DNA of 64,000 nucleotides from NZ13-RE01 sp964612975. GTDB taxonomy: Bacteria > Dictyoglomota > Dictyoglomia > Dictyoglomales > Dictyoglomaceae. Positions 1 through 8,871 of this stretch are shown piece after piece. Below the pieces are notes generated by a model. The model searched no databases. It was not told where the DNA came from and was given only the letters and a program-made list of their open reading frames with translations. The stretch spans positions 62,001 through 126,000 of the forward strand of contig CAZTGC010000005.1 in NCBI GenBank assembly GCA_964612975.1. Reading direction: 5' to 3'. How positions within the stretch are numbered: the first letter of the stretch is position 1; each line of letters starts with the position of its first letter. The position numbers and the translations under genes were made by a program.

Positions 1-104
1 GAAAGTTTTCCATCAATCTTTGGAGGAGATATAGGTTTTTGTTGAGAAAATATTAAAGAAGTAAATAATAAAATTATTAGAATAAGGATCTTAAATTTTT
101 TCAT
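1..104 (-). CDS. Secreted protein, 5' end only (runs off window)
   Basis: The first 34 codons of a gene read leftward off the window edge. The translation begins MKKFKILILIILLFTSLIFS, a classical signal peptide with a basic start, a hydrophobic core and a small residue before the probable cleavage site. The mature part starts QQKPISPPKIDGKLS; a 'PKIDGKL' motif near the N-terminus is common at the start of CBM9-like carbohydrate-binding domains, but too little is visible to assign one. A good promoter lies upstream (TTGACA, 17 bp, TATAAA). The product is probably exported; its function is unknown. Confidence 0.7.
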   Translation of the reverse strand, partial: MKKFKILILIILLFTSLIFSQQKPISPPKIDGKL

Positions 105-142
105 TTTCTAACATCTCTAATTTATAATAACTATTTTTTTAA

Positions 143-171
143 TTTATACCACTTTAATAGAATTTTGTCAA
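143..171 (-). promoter_or_regulatory. Promoter of the truncated secreted-protein gene
   Basis: Read on the minus strand: a perfect -35 TTGACA (171-166), a 17-bp spacer and -10 TATAAA (148-143). The start codon is at 104, giving a 5' untranslated region of about 30 nt. Confidence 0.6.
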
Positions 172-224
172 ATATTAAATCTGGCTGCTCCATAACCACT
201 TTTTGGAAAAGAGATCTTCATTTA

Positions 225-1895
225 TTATAAATAAGGATAAGCTTTTAGACCACCATCTAAGATTTTTATATTTTTAAATCCCAAAGCTTTAAGCCTCGTA
301 TAGGCTTGATAAGATCTTAGACCTATACCGCAGACCAATATAATTTCTTTGCTCTTATCTAAAATATGAGCTTTTTCTAAAATTTCATTTAAGGGAATAT
401 TTATGGAGCCTGGTATGGATAAGGTCATAAATTCATGCTCTGATCTAACATCTACTACTGTTAAACTTTCCTTTTTAAGTCTTTCATGTAACTCTTGAGG
501 ATTCATTCCCCTTAATTTTCCTTTTAATTTATTTTTTAATACATTTGCTGTTACTATAACAGAAGAAAGAGCCATAGAATACGGGGGAGAATAAGCTAAG
601 TCAATTTTAGATAATTCCTCTACCTTGCCTTTAAGATGTATAAAGGAAGCAATAATATCTATAGGCTTATCGATAACCCCCTCTCCAATAGCTTGGGCTC
701 CTAAAATTCTACCTGTATTTTTGTCGGCTATCAATTTTATAATTATTGTTTTAAAGGTAGGATAATAGTGAGCTTTATCGTTAGATGGAACTATAACACT
801 TTCCACATTGAATCCTTCTTCTTTAGCTTGTTTTTCAGAAAGACCAGTCTTAGCAACGGTATAGTTGAATATTTTGAGGATATTGGTTCCAAGGACCCCT
901 TCGAAACTTTCATAGTATTTTTCATTATCTGTTACTACATTATGTCCTGCTACTTTTCCCATTTTATTAGCAGTAGATCCCATGGGAATCCATACCGGTT
1001 TATTGCATACTAAGTGGATTGTCTCACAACAGTCGCCAGCCGCAAAAATATCAGGAATATTCGTTCTCATATATTTATCAATTTTTATGGCTCCTGTATT
1101 GCCAATCTCTATACCTGCTTTTTTGGCAAGTTCTACATTAGGCTTGACTCCTGCTGACCATATTACTAAATCTGTGTCTATTGTAGTTCCATCATCAAGT
1201 TCTACTGCTTTTACTTCTCTCTTTTCATTTCCCAGAAATCTAATTATCTTTCTTTCTGTGATTATTTTTATTCCCTTTTCCTTGACTAAATATTTCTCAA
1301 GTGACTTGGCTATTTCAATGTCATACCCAGGTAATATCTGGTTCGTAGCTTCTATCACTGTAGGTTTTAATCCTCTTTCAAACAGATTTTCTAAAACTTC
1401 AAGACCAATAAATCCTCCTCCTACAATAAGAGGCTTAATCACTTTATTCTCATCTAAAAGTTCTCTAATATTAAGGGCATCACTAATAGATCTCAAGACA
1501 AATATTCTTTTTAGATTAATACCCTCTATTTTAGGTTTAATTGGAGAAGCGCCAGTAGCTATTATCAATTTATCATAATCCATTACCTTTTCTTTGTTTT
1601 CTGTGAGATCTTTAACGTAAACTTTTTTGTTAATAAGATCTATATAATACACAAGATGTCTTGTAAGAACATCTATTCCTTGATTATGTTTGAATTCTTG
1701 TGGAGTTCTAACAATTAGTTGCCCACTTGAAGGAACCACTTTTCCTATAAAGTATGGAAGACCACAACCTGCATAAGAAATATACTCTTCATTGGTAATA
1801 ATTGTAACAGAGCAAGTAGGATCTTCTCTTTTAGCTTTTGAGGCTGCCTTTGTACCAGCAGCAACACCGCCTATTACTATAATTTTTTTGTCCAT
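225..1895 (-). CDS. cdr: CoA-disulfide reductase / NADH oxidase with C-terminal rhodanese domain
   Basis: A flavoprotein of 556 residues. The N-terminal Rossmann motif is IIVIGGVAAGTKAASKAKR, followed by the single catalytic cysteine in YAGCGLPYFIG (about residue 43), typical of CoA-disulfide reductases and NADH oxidases of this family. A second nucleotide-binding motif (VGGGFIGLEVLENL) and the FAD motif IFAAGDCCE follow. The last ~90 residues are a rhodanese domain with DVRSEHEF and the catalytic loop VCGIGLRS. The fused form is known from other anaerobes and archaea and probably handles CoA-SSH/persulfide or peroxide stress. I chose the ATG at 1895 because the upstream in-frame ATG at 1910 contains the ribosome site (AGAGGTG). 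Substrate preference cannot be read from sequence. Confidence 0.88.
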   Translation of the reverse strand: MDKKIIVIGGVAAGTKAASKAKREDPTCSVTIITNEEYISYAGCGLPYFIGKVVPSSGQLIVRTPQEFKHNQGIDVLTRHLVYYIDLINKKVYVKDLTENKEKVMDYDKLIIATGASPIKPKIEGINLKRIFVLRSISDALNIRELLDENKVIKPLIVGGGFIGLEVLENLFERGLKPTVIEATNQILPGYDIEIAKSLEKYLVKEKGIKIITERKIIRFLGNEKREVKAVELDDGTTIDTDLVIWSAGVKPNVELAKKAGIEIGNTGAIKIDKYMRTNIPDIFAAGDCCETIHLVCNKPVWIPMGSTANKMGKVAGHNVVTDNEKYYESFEGVLGTNILKIFNYTVAKTGLSEKQAKEEGFNVESVIVPSNDKAHYYPTFKTIIIKLIADKNTGRILGAQAIGEGVIDKPIDIIASFIHLKGKVEELSKIDLAYSPPYSMALSSVIVTANVLKNKLKGKLRGMNPQELHERLKKESLTVVDVRSEHEFMTLSIPGSINIPLNEILEKAHILDKSKEIILVCGIGLRSYQAYTRLKALGFKNIKILDGGLKAYPYL

Positions 1896-1934
1896 TTTTT
1901 CACCTCTCATAGTCTTTGTTTTTTAATAATGGCA

Positions 1935-1963
1935 ATTATATAAACAATTTTGTAAGAAAACAA
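1935..1963 (-). promoter_or_regulatory. Promoter of the CoA-disulfide reductase gene
   Basis: On the minus strand: -35 TTGTTT (1963-1958), 17-bp spacer, -10 TATAAT (1940-1935), about 40 nt upstream of the start codon. Confidence 0.5.
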
Positions 1964-2016
1964 TTAATTAACTTTTAAAATCTTTTTTAAAATATATCCT
2001 AATTTTAAAGATTTAA

Positions 2017-3348
2017 TTAAGGCAAAGTTCTATCTAGTGAATATAACATTTTTATGAGAGTAATTTGTTTATTATGATCAACGATAGGCTTATAGTAAGG
2101 TAGTTTATACTTTATTGGATCATGCAACATTTCAGTAGATAGGTTTTTGAGCTCTGGTATATATTTCTTTATATACCTACCCTCAGGATCGAATTTTTGA
2201 GCTTGAAGTATGGGATTAAAGATTCTAAGGGGTTTTGGATCTGGCCCCACAGAGGCGTTCCATTGCCAGTTTCCAGTATTTACTACTTCATCATAGTCTA
2301 AGAGATATTCCATGAAAAATTTCTCTCCTATTCTCCAATCTGTAAGAAGATCCTTAGTTAAGAAATTTGCCACAATCATTCTTGCACGATTGTGCATCCA
2401 GCCTTCTGTTTTTAATTGAATTATGGCAGCATCAATTATAGGATAACCTGTTCTTGCATTGGTAAAAGAATCAATAAAATCCTCTCTATTTTGCCATGGA
2501 ATATTTCTTCTTTTTTCTTGAAACTCAAGTTTATTAAATTCAGGAAAATTTATTTTTATATGATACCAAAATTCTCTCCAGGCAAGTTCCTTTATAAATT
2601 GACAGTTATCACCCGAAATTTCAGAAACCTTATTGTAAAGTTTTCTTAAGGAGATTAAGCCAAATCTAATATAAGGCGAGAGTTTTGATGTTCCATCAAT
2701 ATCTAATCTATTACGAGTATATTCATAGTTAAAAAAGTCAAAATTTTCAATTCTTTTCAATCCACCTTCTACAGACCAAAATAGACTCGGAGTATGCTTA
2801 ATCTCCTTTTGTAAGGATAAAATAGTAGGTTCCTCAAAAATAGGTGTATTAATTTTAGAAGGAGGATCCAGAATTTTGAGATCAAGATTCCTTTTCCATT
2901 CATTGAAAAAGCTTGAGAACACCTTTTTATAAGGTATCTTAATGACATCAGATAACAAATTATCAGGTACTGAATGAAAATAAATACTCTTGTTTTTACA
3001 AAGATTAGCTATTCTTTTTTCTATTTCCTCTCCTGTCCATGAGAAGGATTTATTTGTATATATAGCTTCGGGTTTATATTTTTTAATAAGTCGATTAAAA
3101 ACTTCCTCTGGGTTTTCGTAATAACAAAAGAGATTACCTTCTATATTTCTCAATTCTTGGAAAAGATATTTTAAAGATTGGATTATAAAACCTGTTCTAC
3201 TATCGTAGCTTTTGAATTTCTCAAGAAGTTCTGGTATGAATATAAATATAGGAATTATTTCAAGAGAATTTTTACAGGCTTCTATGAAAGCTCTGTTATC
3301 ATCAAGTCTTAGATCCCTTTTGAACCAGTATATAGCTCTTTTATACAT
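2017..3348 (-). CDS. phr: Deoxyribodipyrimidine photolyase (class I CPD type)
   Basis: 443 residues, the usual length of a microbial class I photolyase. The N-terminal antenna-binding domain opens with AIYWFKRDLRLDDNRA, the family signature WFRrDLRlxDN. The C-terminal FAD domain contains KLSPYIRFGLIS, ELAWREFWYHI, TGYPIIDAAIIQLKTEGWMH, NRARMIVANFLTKDL and NTGNWQWNASVGPDPKP, all diagnostic FAD/lesion-binding segments. It repairs UV-induced cyclobutane dimers using blue light. No clear ribosome site precedes the ATG. It is divergent from the SRAP gene at 3543, so the two DNA-damage genes may share an intergenic control region. A photolyase is notable in what otherwise looks like an anaerobic thermophile. 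Confidence 0.92.
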   Translation of the reverse strand: MYKRAIYWFKRDLRLDDNRAFIEACKNSLEIIPIFIFIPELLEKFKSYDSRTGFIIQSLKYLFQELRNIEGNLFCYYENPEEVFNRLIKKYKPEAIYTNKSFSWTGEEIEKRIANLCKNKSIYFHSVPDNLLSDVIKIPYKKVFSSFFNEWKRNLDLKILDPPSKINTPIFEEPTILSLQKEIKHTPSLFWSVEGGLKRIENFDFFNYEYTRNRLDIDGTSKLSPYIRFGLISLRKLYNKVSEISGDNCQFIKELAWREFWYHIKINFPEFNKLEFQEKRRNIPWQNREDFIDSFTNARTGYPIIDAAIIQLKTEGWMHNRARMIVANFLTKDLLTDWRIGEKFFMEYLLDYDEVVNTGNWQWNASVGPDPKPLRIFNPILQAQKFDPEGRYIKKYIPELKNLSTEMLHDPIKYKLPYYKPIVDHNKQITLIKMLYSLDRTLP

Positions 3349-3527
3349 TTCTAATTTATGCTAAATTTGATTAAATATTTTACTATACGTTCTTCTCTTT
3401 GAAAAACCAGAAGATTTTTCTTCAGAAATTCTCCATTAAACCATGAAAGGCAGAAGAAAAATAAGTCCCTATTTTTGTCAACTATAATTTTGAGGAAGAT
3501 CCATAATTTTAAAATAGTGTTAAAGCA

Positions 3528-3536
3528 TGCTATAAT
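3528..3536 (+). promoter_or_regulatory. Extended -10 promoter, leaderless transcript of the SRAP gene
   Basis: TGCTATAAT at 3528-3536 is a perfect extended -10 (TGnTATAAT). The GTG start codon at 3543 begins 7 nt after the hexamer, exactly where transcription should start. No ribosome site is present between them. No good -35 is visible, as is usual for extended -10 promoters. Confidence 0.55.
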
Positions 3537-3542
3537 TTAAGC

Positions 3543-4211
3543 GTGTGCGGAAGATTTTTATTAGTGGATATAGAGAAGATTCCTGAAAGATTTAATGTAA
3601 AAATATACCAGAATTTAGGTCTGAGAAAAAGATATAATATTTCCCCTGGGCAAACTGTCCCAATAATCTTTCAGGAAAGTTCCAATAGAATAGAAGAGGC
3701 AAAATGGGGACTTATTCCTCATTGGGCTAAAGATCCATCTATAGGGAATAGAATGATAAATGCAAGGGCAGAGTCACTTCTTGAAAGGCCTGCCTTTAGA
3801 GGCTCTTTTATAAGGAGAAGATGTTTAATTCCTGCTAATGGATTTTATGAATGGAAAAAACAAGGATCTGATAAAGTTCCCTATCTTATTCATCTAAAGG
3901 ATTTCTCCCTTTTTGCCTTTGCAGGACTTTATGATTTATGGGAAGATGAAAAGGGAAATGTAATTAAAAGTTTTACAATTATAACCACATCTGCCAATTC
4001 TTTTATGAGAGAAATTCACGATAGAATGCCAGTAATCCTAAAAAGAGAATATGAGGAAATTTGGATAAACAAGTATGAAGGGAATATAAAAAGAATTTTA
4101 AATTTACTGGAACCATATCCCGAAGGGCTTATGTTTGCATATCCAGTATCTAAAAAAGTAAATAATCCTAAATATGATTCTGAGGATTTAATAGAACCCT
4201 TTAATTATTAA
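3543..4211 (+). CDS. yedK: SOS-response-associated (SRAP/HMCES/YedK) abasic-site crosslinking protein
   Basis: 222 residues beginning MCGRF. The Cys2 of this family becomes the N-terminal catalytic residue that forms a thiazolidine crosslink with abasic sites in single-stranded DNA, so the start must be this GTG codon. Other family blocks are present: MINARAESL, CLIPANGFYEWKK (catalytic Glu) and the late HDRMPVIL histidine segment. The length matches YedK. It shields abasic sites during replication and is commonly damage-inducible. It overlaps the convergent HD-GYP gene by 4 bp at the 3' end and is divergent from photolyase. Expression appears to be from a leaderless mRNA. Confidence 0.92.
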   Translation: MCGRFLLVDIEKIPERFNVKIYQNLGLRKRYNISPGQTVPIIFQESSNRIEEAKWGLIPHWAKDPSIGNRMINARAESLLERPAFRGSFIRRRCLIPANGFYEWKKQGSDKVPYLIHLKDFSLFAFAGLYDLWEDEKGNVIKSFTIITTSANSFMREIHDRMPVILKREYEEIWINKYEGNIKRILNLLEPYPEGLMFAYPVSKKVNNPKYDSEDLIEPFNY

Positions 4212-6145
4212 GAGGGAGTTTTTTCAAATATTTCTTCTTTTATTATCCCAATCATTATCTCGGAAAGCTTTGGGTCCAACTGGCTTCCACTACATCTTTC
4301 TATCTCTTTTATAGCTTCCTTTAAGGTTAAAGCTCTTTTATAGGGTCTTTCACTGGTCATAGCATCAAAGGCATCAGCTATTGCAAGAATCCTTGATTCT
4401 AATGGTATTTCCTCCTTAGACAATCCATCAGGATATCCCTTTCCATCCCATCTTTCATGATGATATCTTACAATGTGGGCTATCTCTCTAAGTTCTTCTA
4501 TATCCTTTAAAAGTTCTTCACTTTTTACAGGATGTATTTTAACAAACTCATATTCCTCCTTTGTTAATCGTTCAGGTTTATTTAAAATTCTTTGAGATAC
4601 ATATATTTTCCCAATATCATGAACCAATGCTGACCAATAAAGCTTTCTAATGGTTTCCCCAGGAAGATTTAATTTTTCTGCAATCTCTATCGCATATTTA
4701 GCAACTCTTGCAGAATGACCTTCTGTATATTTATCGTAATACTCTAAGGCTCTCAAAAGGGTAAGTATTATTCTATTAAGAAATGTCTCCTCTTTTTTGA
4801 CAAAATTTCTAAACTCATAAAATCTGGAGTTAATATTCTCAAACCATTCTGCTAAATTTAAATCTATCTCTGTAAAATTCTCTTTATTTCCCTTATGTAT
4901 ATTAAGAAAAATTACATATTCTTTTTCCTTTATTGGTAAAATTATTAGTTCTTCTATATTTTCAAAAGAATCCTCTAAATTTTGAAAAAATGAGGGAAAA
5001 TCCCTTTTATTTATAAGATTTATCTTCTCTAATATTGAAGGATCCTTTACTTTTAGAACTTTTTCCTCCCATCCTTCATTAAATCCATAAACCTCTAAAG
5101 GCTTAAGCTCATCTCCTTTTAAAATAAAGAGAATTGCTGAATTTATCTTGGGGAATGTTTCCATGACAAAATCCAAAACTCTCCTTAAGAATAATTTTTC
5201 CCTTAATTTTATATTCGTTAAATCAGAGATCAATGCAAAAATTTTCCAAATTCTACCTACTGCCCTTTCAAGTTCTTCTTGGGATTCCTTTAATTTTGTT
5301 GTTGCTATTGAAACTTGTCTTTTAAGAGTCCTATTGAAGAGAGAAAGAAAAAATATTATGAGAAAGACAGCTAAAAGAGTGTATAAAATCGCCCTTCCTA
5401 ACCATTTAGGATGGTACTCTTCTACAACAGTATATTTTTTAACTAAGCTTTCTAATTCTTCAGCTTTAATCTTGGAAAGTCCGTTATTTAAAATATTTAG
5501 AATAGAAGTATTCCCCTTTTGGGTGGCAAGGTAAAGATAATTAAAGGTAAAAGGCTCTGTTTTTGAAAATTTATAAAGAAGGTCATATTTTATTAAATAA
5601 AAATTCGCGGGGATATCATCCATAATAAATACGTTTATTTCTCCCATTTCTGCCCCTTTTACAATGTCAGAATAATTTTTATAAAATCTAAAAGTTAAGT
5701 TGGGATTTTTAGATAATGATATATCAATTAATGCGTCCTTCTCTTTTACCCCTACTAAATAAGGGGTAATATCATCTAAGGAGAAAATTTTATGGAGTTT
5801 GGAATTATGATATATACTTGAGGTCATTTTAAAAAGGGGTTTTGTAAAATCTAAATATTCTTTCCTTTCCTCAGTTTTAAATATAGTATCTATAACATCT
5901 GCTTCTTTGTTTTTCATCATTTCATAGGCTTTTGCCCATTCCACAGGAATAAGTTTTACCTTAATTCCTGTTCTTTCCTCCCAAAGCTTCCAAAATTCTA
6001 CTGAAATTCCCACAAGATTTCCCTTCTCATCTATATATGTAAAGGGTGGATAATCCCTATCTAAAACTACCTTTAATTCTTCTGCAAAAAGATAAGGGAA
6101 AAATAGAAAAATAAACAAAAATAAAATAAGCAATATTTTAAACAT
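4208..6145 (-). CDS. Membrane sensor: periplasmic solute-binding domain + HD-GYP c-di-GMP phosphodiesterase
   Basis: 645 residues. A signal sequence (1-21) precedes an SBP_bac_3-type ligand domain (about 22-245; DRDYPPFTYIDEKGNLVG, DVIDTIFKTEERKEYLDFT). One membrane helix follows (about 250-272, ILYTLLAVFLIIFFLSLF), then a short coiled coil, a GAF-like region (about 300-445) and a C-terminal HD-GYP domain (about 455-640). The HD-GYP motifs are intact: HSARVAKYAIEIA, VHDIGKIYV, HHERWDGKGYPDGL and RILAIADAFDAMTSERPY. It should bind an amino-acid-like ligand outside and hydrolyse c-di-GMP inside. It stands alone with its own CTGGAG ribosome site. A decayed second HD-GYP fragment lies at 61119-61272. 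Confidence 0.87.
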   Translation of the reverse strand: MFKILLILFLFIFLFFPYLFAEELKVVLDRDYPPFTYIDEKGNLVGISVEFWKLWEERTGIKVKLIPVEWAKAYEMMKNKEADVIDTIFKTEERKEYLDFTKPLFKMTSSIYHNSKLHKIFSLDDITPYLVGVKEKDALIDISLSKNPNLTFRFYKNYSDIVKGAEMGEINVFIMDDIPANFYLIKYDLLYKFSKTEPFTFNYLYLATQKGNTSILNILNNGLSKIKAEELESLVKKYTVVEEYHPKWLGRAILYTLLAVFLIIFFLSLFNRTLKRQVSIATTKLKESQEELERAVGRIWKIFALISDLTNIKLREKLFLRRVLDFVMETFPKINSAILFILKGDELKPLEVYGFNEGWEEKVLKVKDPSILEKINLINKRDFPSFFQNLEDSFENIEELIILPIKEKEYVIFLNIHKGNKENFTEIDLNLAEWFENINSRFYEFRNFVKKEETFLNRIILTLLRALEYYDKYTEGHSARVAKYAIEIAEKLNLPGETIRKLYWSALVHDIGKIYVSQRILNKPERLTKEEYEFVKIHPVKSEELLKDIEELREIAHIVRYHHERWDGKGYPDGLSKEEIPLESRILAIADAFDAMTSERPYKRALTLKEAIKEIERCSGSQLDPKLSEIMIGIIKEEIFEKTPS

Positions 6146-6214
6146 TTGTTTCTCCAGATTACTCTATAATTAATAATTATTATATTTTTTAGTTTCATTA
6201 TACCATAATTTTTT

Positions 6215-7516
6215 TTATCTTCCTACTCCTTTATAAATAAATCCATGACTTTTTACCTTTTTTTTGTCTAAGATATTCACCCCATCAACAATGAGTGGCC
6301 TTTTTAAAAGAGATTTTAATTTTAAAAGATCTACATTTTTAAAATCTTCCCATCTTGTTAAAATAAGAATAAGATCGCTTTCCTTTGCAGTCTCATATAT
6401 ATCTTCGCAGAATTCAATATCGTTAATCATCTTTTTTGCCTCTTCCATTCCCTTGGGATCATAAGCCTTAATCTTAGCACCATCATTTTTCAAAAGGTTT
6501 ATTATCTTTATGGAAAGGGAATTTCTAACATCATTAGTATTTGGCTTAAAGGTAAGTCCCCATACACCAATGGTGTAATTATATAAAAGATCTCCTAATT
6601 CCTCTTTTACTTTATAAACAATATATCTTACTTGATGTTCATTCTTTTCCAGTATTGCTCTTAGAAAATCTGGTTCGTATCCCCTCTTTTCTGCCATTTT
6701 GATAAGTCCCATTAGGTCTTTTCCAAGGCATGGTCCTCCAAATCCAATTCCTGGAGATAAATGTTCCCCTCCTATCCTTTTGTCATATTTCATACCCTCT
6801 ATCACCTCAAAGACATCAGCGGAGAATTTTTCACATATATTTGCAATTTCGTTTATAAAGGATACCCTCATGGCAAGAAAAGCATTAGAGGCATATTTTA
6901 TTAAAATGGCATTTATGGGTTTTGTTGTTATTATGGGAGAATTAAGGGGTAAAAATAATCCCTTCAAAATATTCGCAATTTCTTCATCTTCTACTCCAAT
7001 TACTATTCTTGAGGGACTAAAGAAGTCCTTTACCGCACTTCCTTCCCTTAAAAACTCGGGAACTACTGCAATCTCATAATCTTTTTTCTCCTTCTTTCCC
7101 TCCTTTTCAAAAATCTCTTTAATCTTTGAAAGAGCTCCAATAGGGATTGTACTCTTTATACTTACAATTTTTCTATCTTTAAGATGAGGTGCTAATTCCT
7201 TCGCTGATGAAATAACTTGAGACAAATCCACCTCTCCATTATCCTTTGATGGGGTGTTTACACATATAAAAATAATCTCGGAATTTTCTACTCCTTCTTT
7301 AAAATTCTTAGTAAAGGAAATTCTCTTTTCTTTAATATTTCTTTCCAAAAGTTCAGAGACTCCCTCCTCATATATGGGAGATATTCCTTGATTTAAAAGA
7401 GATATCTTCTCCTCGTCTATATCTACACATATGACTCTGTTGCCAAGCTCTGAGAGTCCCAAAGTTGTTACTAAGCCAATGTAACCTGTTCCAATAATTG
7501 CTATTTTTCTCTGCAT
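6215..7516 (-). CDS. ugd: UDP-glucose 6-dehydrogenase family protein
   Basis: 433 residues, normal for UDP-glucose/GDP-mannose dehydrogenases. It starts MQRKIAIIGTGYIGLVTTLG (NAD-binding GxGxxG). The middle domain holds the family lysine/asparagine segment (LIKYASNAFLAMRVSFINE) and the catalytic cysteine in PGIGFGGPCLGKDL. The C-terminal domain opens with IGVWGLTFKPNTNDVRNS. It oxidises UDP-glucose to UDP-glucuronate (or a related NDP-sugar), a precursor for surface polysaccharide. I chose the ATG at 7516 because AAAGGAGG lies just upstream, inside the longer open frame. The divergent neighbour is a glycosyltransferase, consistent with a glycan or glycolipid role. Confidence 0.9.
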   Translation of the reverse strand: MQRKIAIIGTGYIGLVTTLGLSELGNRVICVDIDEEKISLLNQGISPIYEEGVSELLERNIKEKRISFTKNFKEGVENSEIIFICVNTPSKDNGEVDLSQVISSAKELAPHLKDRKIVSIKSTIPIGALSKIKEIFEKEGKKEKKDYEIAVVPEFLREGSAVKDFFSPSRIVIGVEDEEIANILKGLFLPLNSPIITTKPINAILIKYASNAFLAMRVSFINEIANICEKFSADVFEVIEGMKYDKRIGGEHLSPGIGFGGPCLGKDLMGLIKMAEKRGYEPDFLRAILEKNEHQVRYIVYKVKEELGDLLYNYTIGVWGLTFKPNTNDVRNSLSIKIINLLKNDGAKIKAYDPKGMEEAKKMINDIEFCEDIYETAKESDLILILTRWEDFKNVDLLKLKSLLKRPLIVDGVNILDKKKVKSHGFIYKGVGR

Positions 7517-7557
7517 TTTAATCCTCCTTTTTGAGATTTTTTCTAAGTATAACATTT

Positions 7558-7566
7558 TGTTATAAT
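7558..7566 (+). promoter_or_regulatory. Extended -10 promoter, leaderless transcript of the GT4 gene
   Basis: TGTTATAAT at 7558-7566 is an extended -10. The ATG at 7573 starts 7 nt after the hexamer, with no ribosome site between, the same geometry as at 3528-3543. Confidence 0.55.
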
Positions 7567-7572
7567 TTTAAT

Positions 7573-8751
7573 ATGAGGCTAATTACTGGACAATTTAGTG
7601 ATTCATATATTCCAATTACAGATGGAGTTGCTAATGTAGTAAAGAATTATGCCTACTGGCTTAATGAAAAGAATATAAAGACTTATGTTATAACTCCTAC
7701 CTATCCCAATTATATAGATAATGAAAAATTTAATGTGATAAGGTTTTCTTCCATTCCTGTTCTATTAAGACCTCCTTATAGATTTGGAATTCCCTTTGTT
7801 AATATAAAGTTAACGGAGAAACTAATGAAAATTCCTTTCTCTCTAATTCATGCCCATTCTCCCTTTTCTGCAGGGGTGTTAGCCCTTTATATTGCTAAAA
7901 AAAGAAAGATTCCTATAATCGCTACTTTTCATACAAAATATTATGATGATTTTAAATCTGCAGTAAAATCTGATTTTTTAGCTAAGATTATGATTAGAAT
8001 AGTAGTTGATTTTTATAACCATGTAGATGAAGTCTGGACTGTTAACAAATCTACTGCAGATATTCTTAGGGAATATGGTTTTAGAAAAAAGATTGAAGTA
8101 GTCCCCAATGGAAGTGAATTTATCCCTCCTTCTACTAAAGAAGTAGAGGAATATAGAAGAAGGATAAATGAGGCTTACAATCTTAATCCTGAAGAAATAG
8201 TATTTTTATATCTTGGACAATTAATTCTTCATAAGAATCTTGAAGTATTAATACACTCTTTAAAATATTTAAGGGATTTTGGGATAAACTTTAAGGTATT
8301 TATTGTGGGAACAGGAAAGGACGAAACTTATTTTAAAAGTTTAGTTGGGAATCTTAATCTTAATAAGAATGTAATATTTACAGGAAAAATATTAGATAGG
8401 GAATTTTTAAAATCTTTCTATGCAAGAGCAGATCTTTTTCTTTTCCCATCCCTTTATGATTCCTCTGCTATTGTTATAAAGGAGGCATCTTCCTTTGGAT
8501 GCCCATCCTTATTAATTGAAAATTCTGTTACTTCCGAAGGAGTAATTGATAATTATAATGGTTTTTTATCAAAAAATGATCCCCTTTTGTATGCTAAAAG
8601 AATAAAGGAATTAATTTCTGATACAGAAAAATTAAGAAGAGTTGGAGAGAAAGCAAAAGAGACCTTATATAAGCACTGGAAAGATATCATAGATGATGTA
8701 AGGGAAAAATATAAAGATGTGATAGAGAGAGATAAGTTAAAAACCTTTTGA
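7573..8751 (+). CDS. Glycosyltransferase family 4 (GT-B fold)
   Basis: 392 residues. The N-terminal half shows the GT4 acceptor-domain pattern: SYIPITDGVANVVKNYAYWL, then IHAHSPFSAGVLALYIAKK and ATFHTKYYDD. The C-terminal donor domain has VPNGSEF, FLYLGQLILHKNLEVLI, NVIFTGKILDREFL, RADLFLFPSLYDSS and the retaining-GT segment KEASSFGCP. The pattern resembles diglucosyldiacylglycerol synthases and PimB/MgtA-like enzymes that glycosylate membrane lipids, but acceptor and donor cannot be fixed. An upstream in-frame start (7531) lies before the -10 box and is rejected. Divergent from ugd by 56 bp. Confidence 0.85.
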   Translation: MRLITGQFSDSYIPITDGVANVVKNYAYWLNEKNIKTYVITPTYPNYIDNEKFNVIRFSSIPVLLRPPYRFGIPFVNIKLTEKLMKIPFSLIHAHSPFSAGVLALYIAKKRKIPIIATFHTKYYDDFKSAVKSDFLAKIMIRIVVDFYNHVDEVWTVNKSTADILREYGFRKKIEVVPNGSEFIPPSTKEVEEYRRRINEAYNLNPEEIVFLYLGQLILHKNLEVLIHSLKYLRDFGINFKVFIVGTGKDETYFKSLVGNLNLNKNVIFTGKILDREFLKSFYARADLFLFPSLYDSSAIVIKEASSFGCPSLLIENSVTSEGVIDNYNGFLSKNDPLLYAKRIKELISDTEKLRRVGEKAKETLYKHWKDIIDDVREKYKDVIERDKLKTF

Positions 8752-8842
8752 TTTTATATTTTTTAAATTTACTTGAAAAATTAGATTTAAATTATTAATG
8801 TAAAAATAAAAAATTTCCCATCAAAATATTTTGGCTCACCTA

Positions 8843-8871
8843 TTGACTTTTTTTCTCTCAAGGTTTAAAAT
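8843..8871 (+). promoter_or_regulatory. Promoter of the carboxylate-uptake operon
   Basis: TTGACT (8843-8848), 17-bp spacer, TAAAAT (8866-8871). The leader to the first gene (9018) is about 140 nt. It contains a run of A/T and a 9-codon mini-frame at 8965-8994 behind GGGAGGTG. The rest of 8752-8842 is AT-rich with nothing I recognise. Confidence 0.6.

Noticed and set aside
982..1578. 198-codon plus-strand open frame
   Set aside because: Antisense to the intact CoA-disulfide reductase gene, with no ribosome site or family features; a shadow frame.
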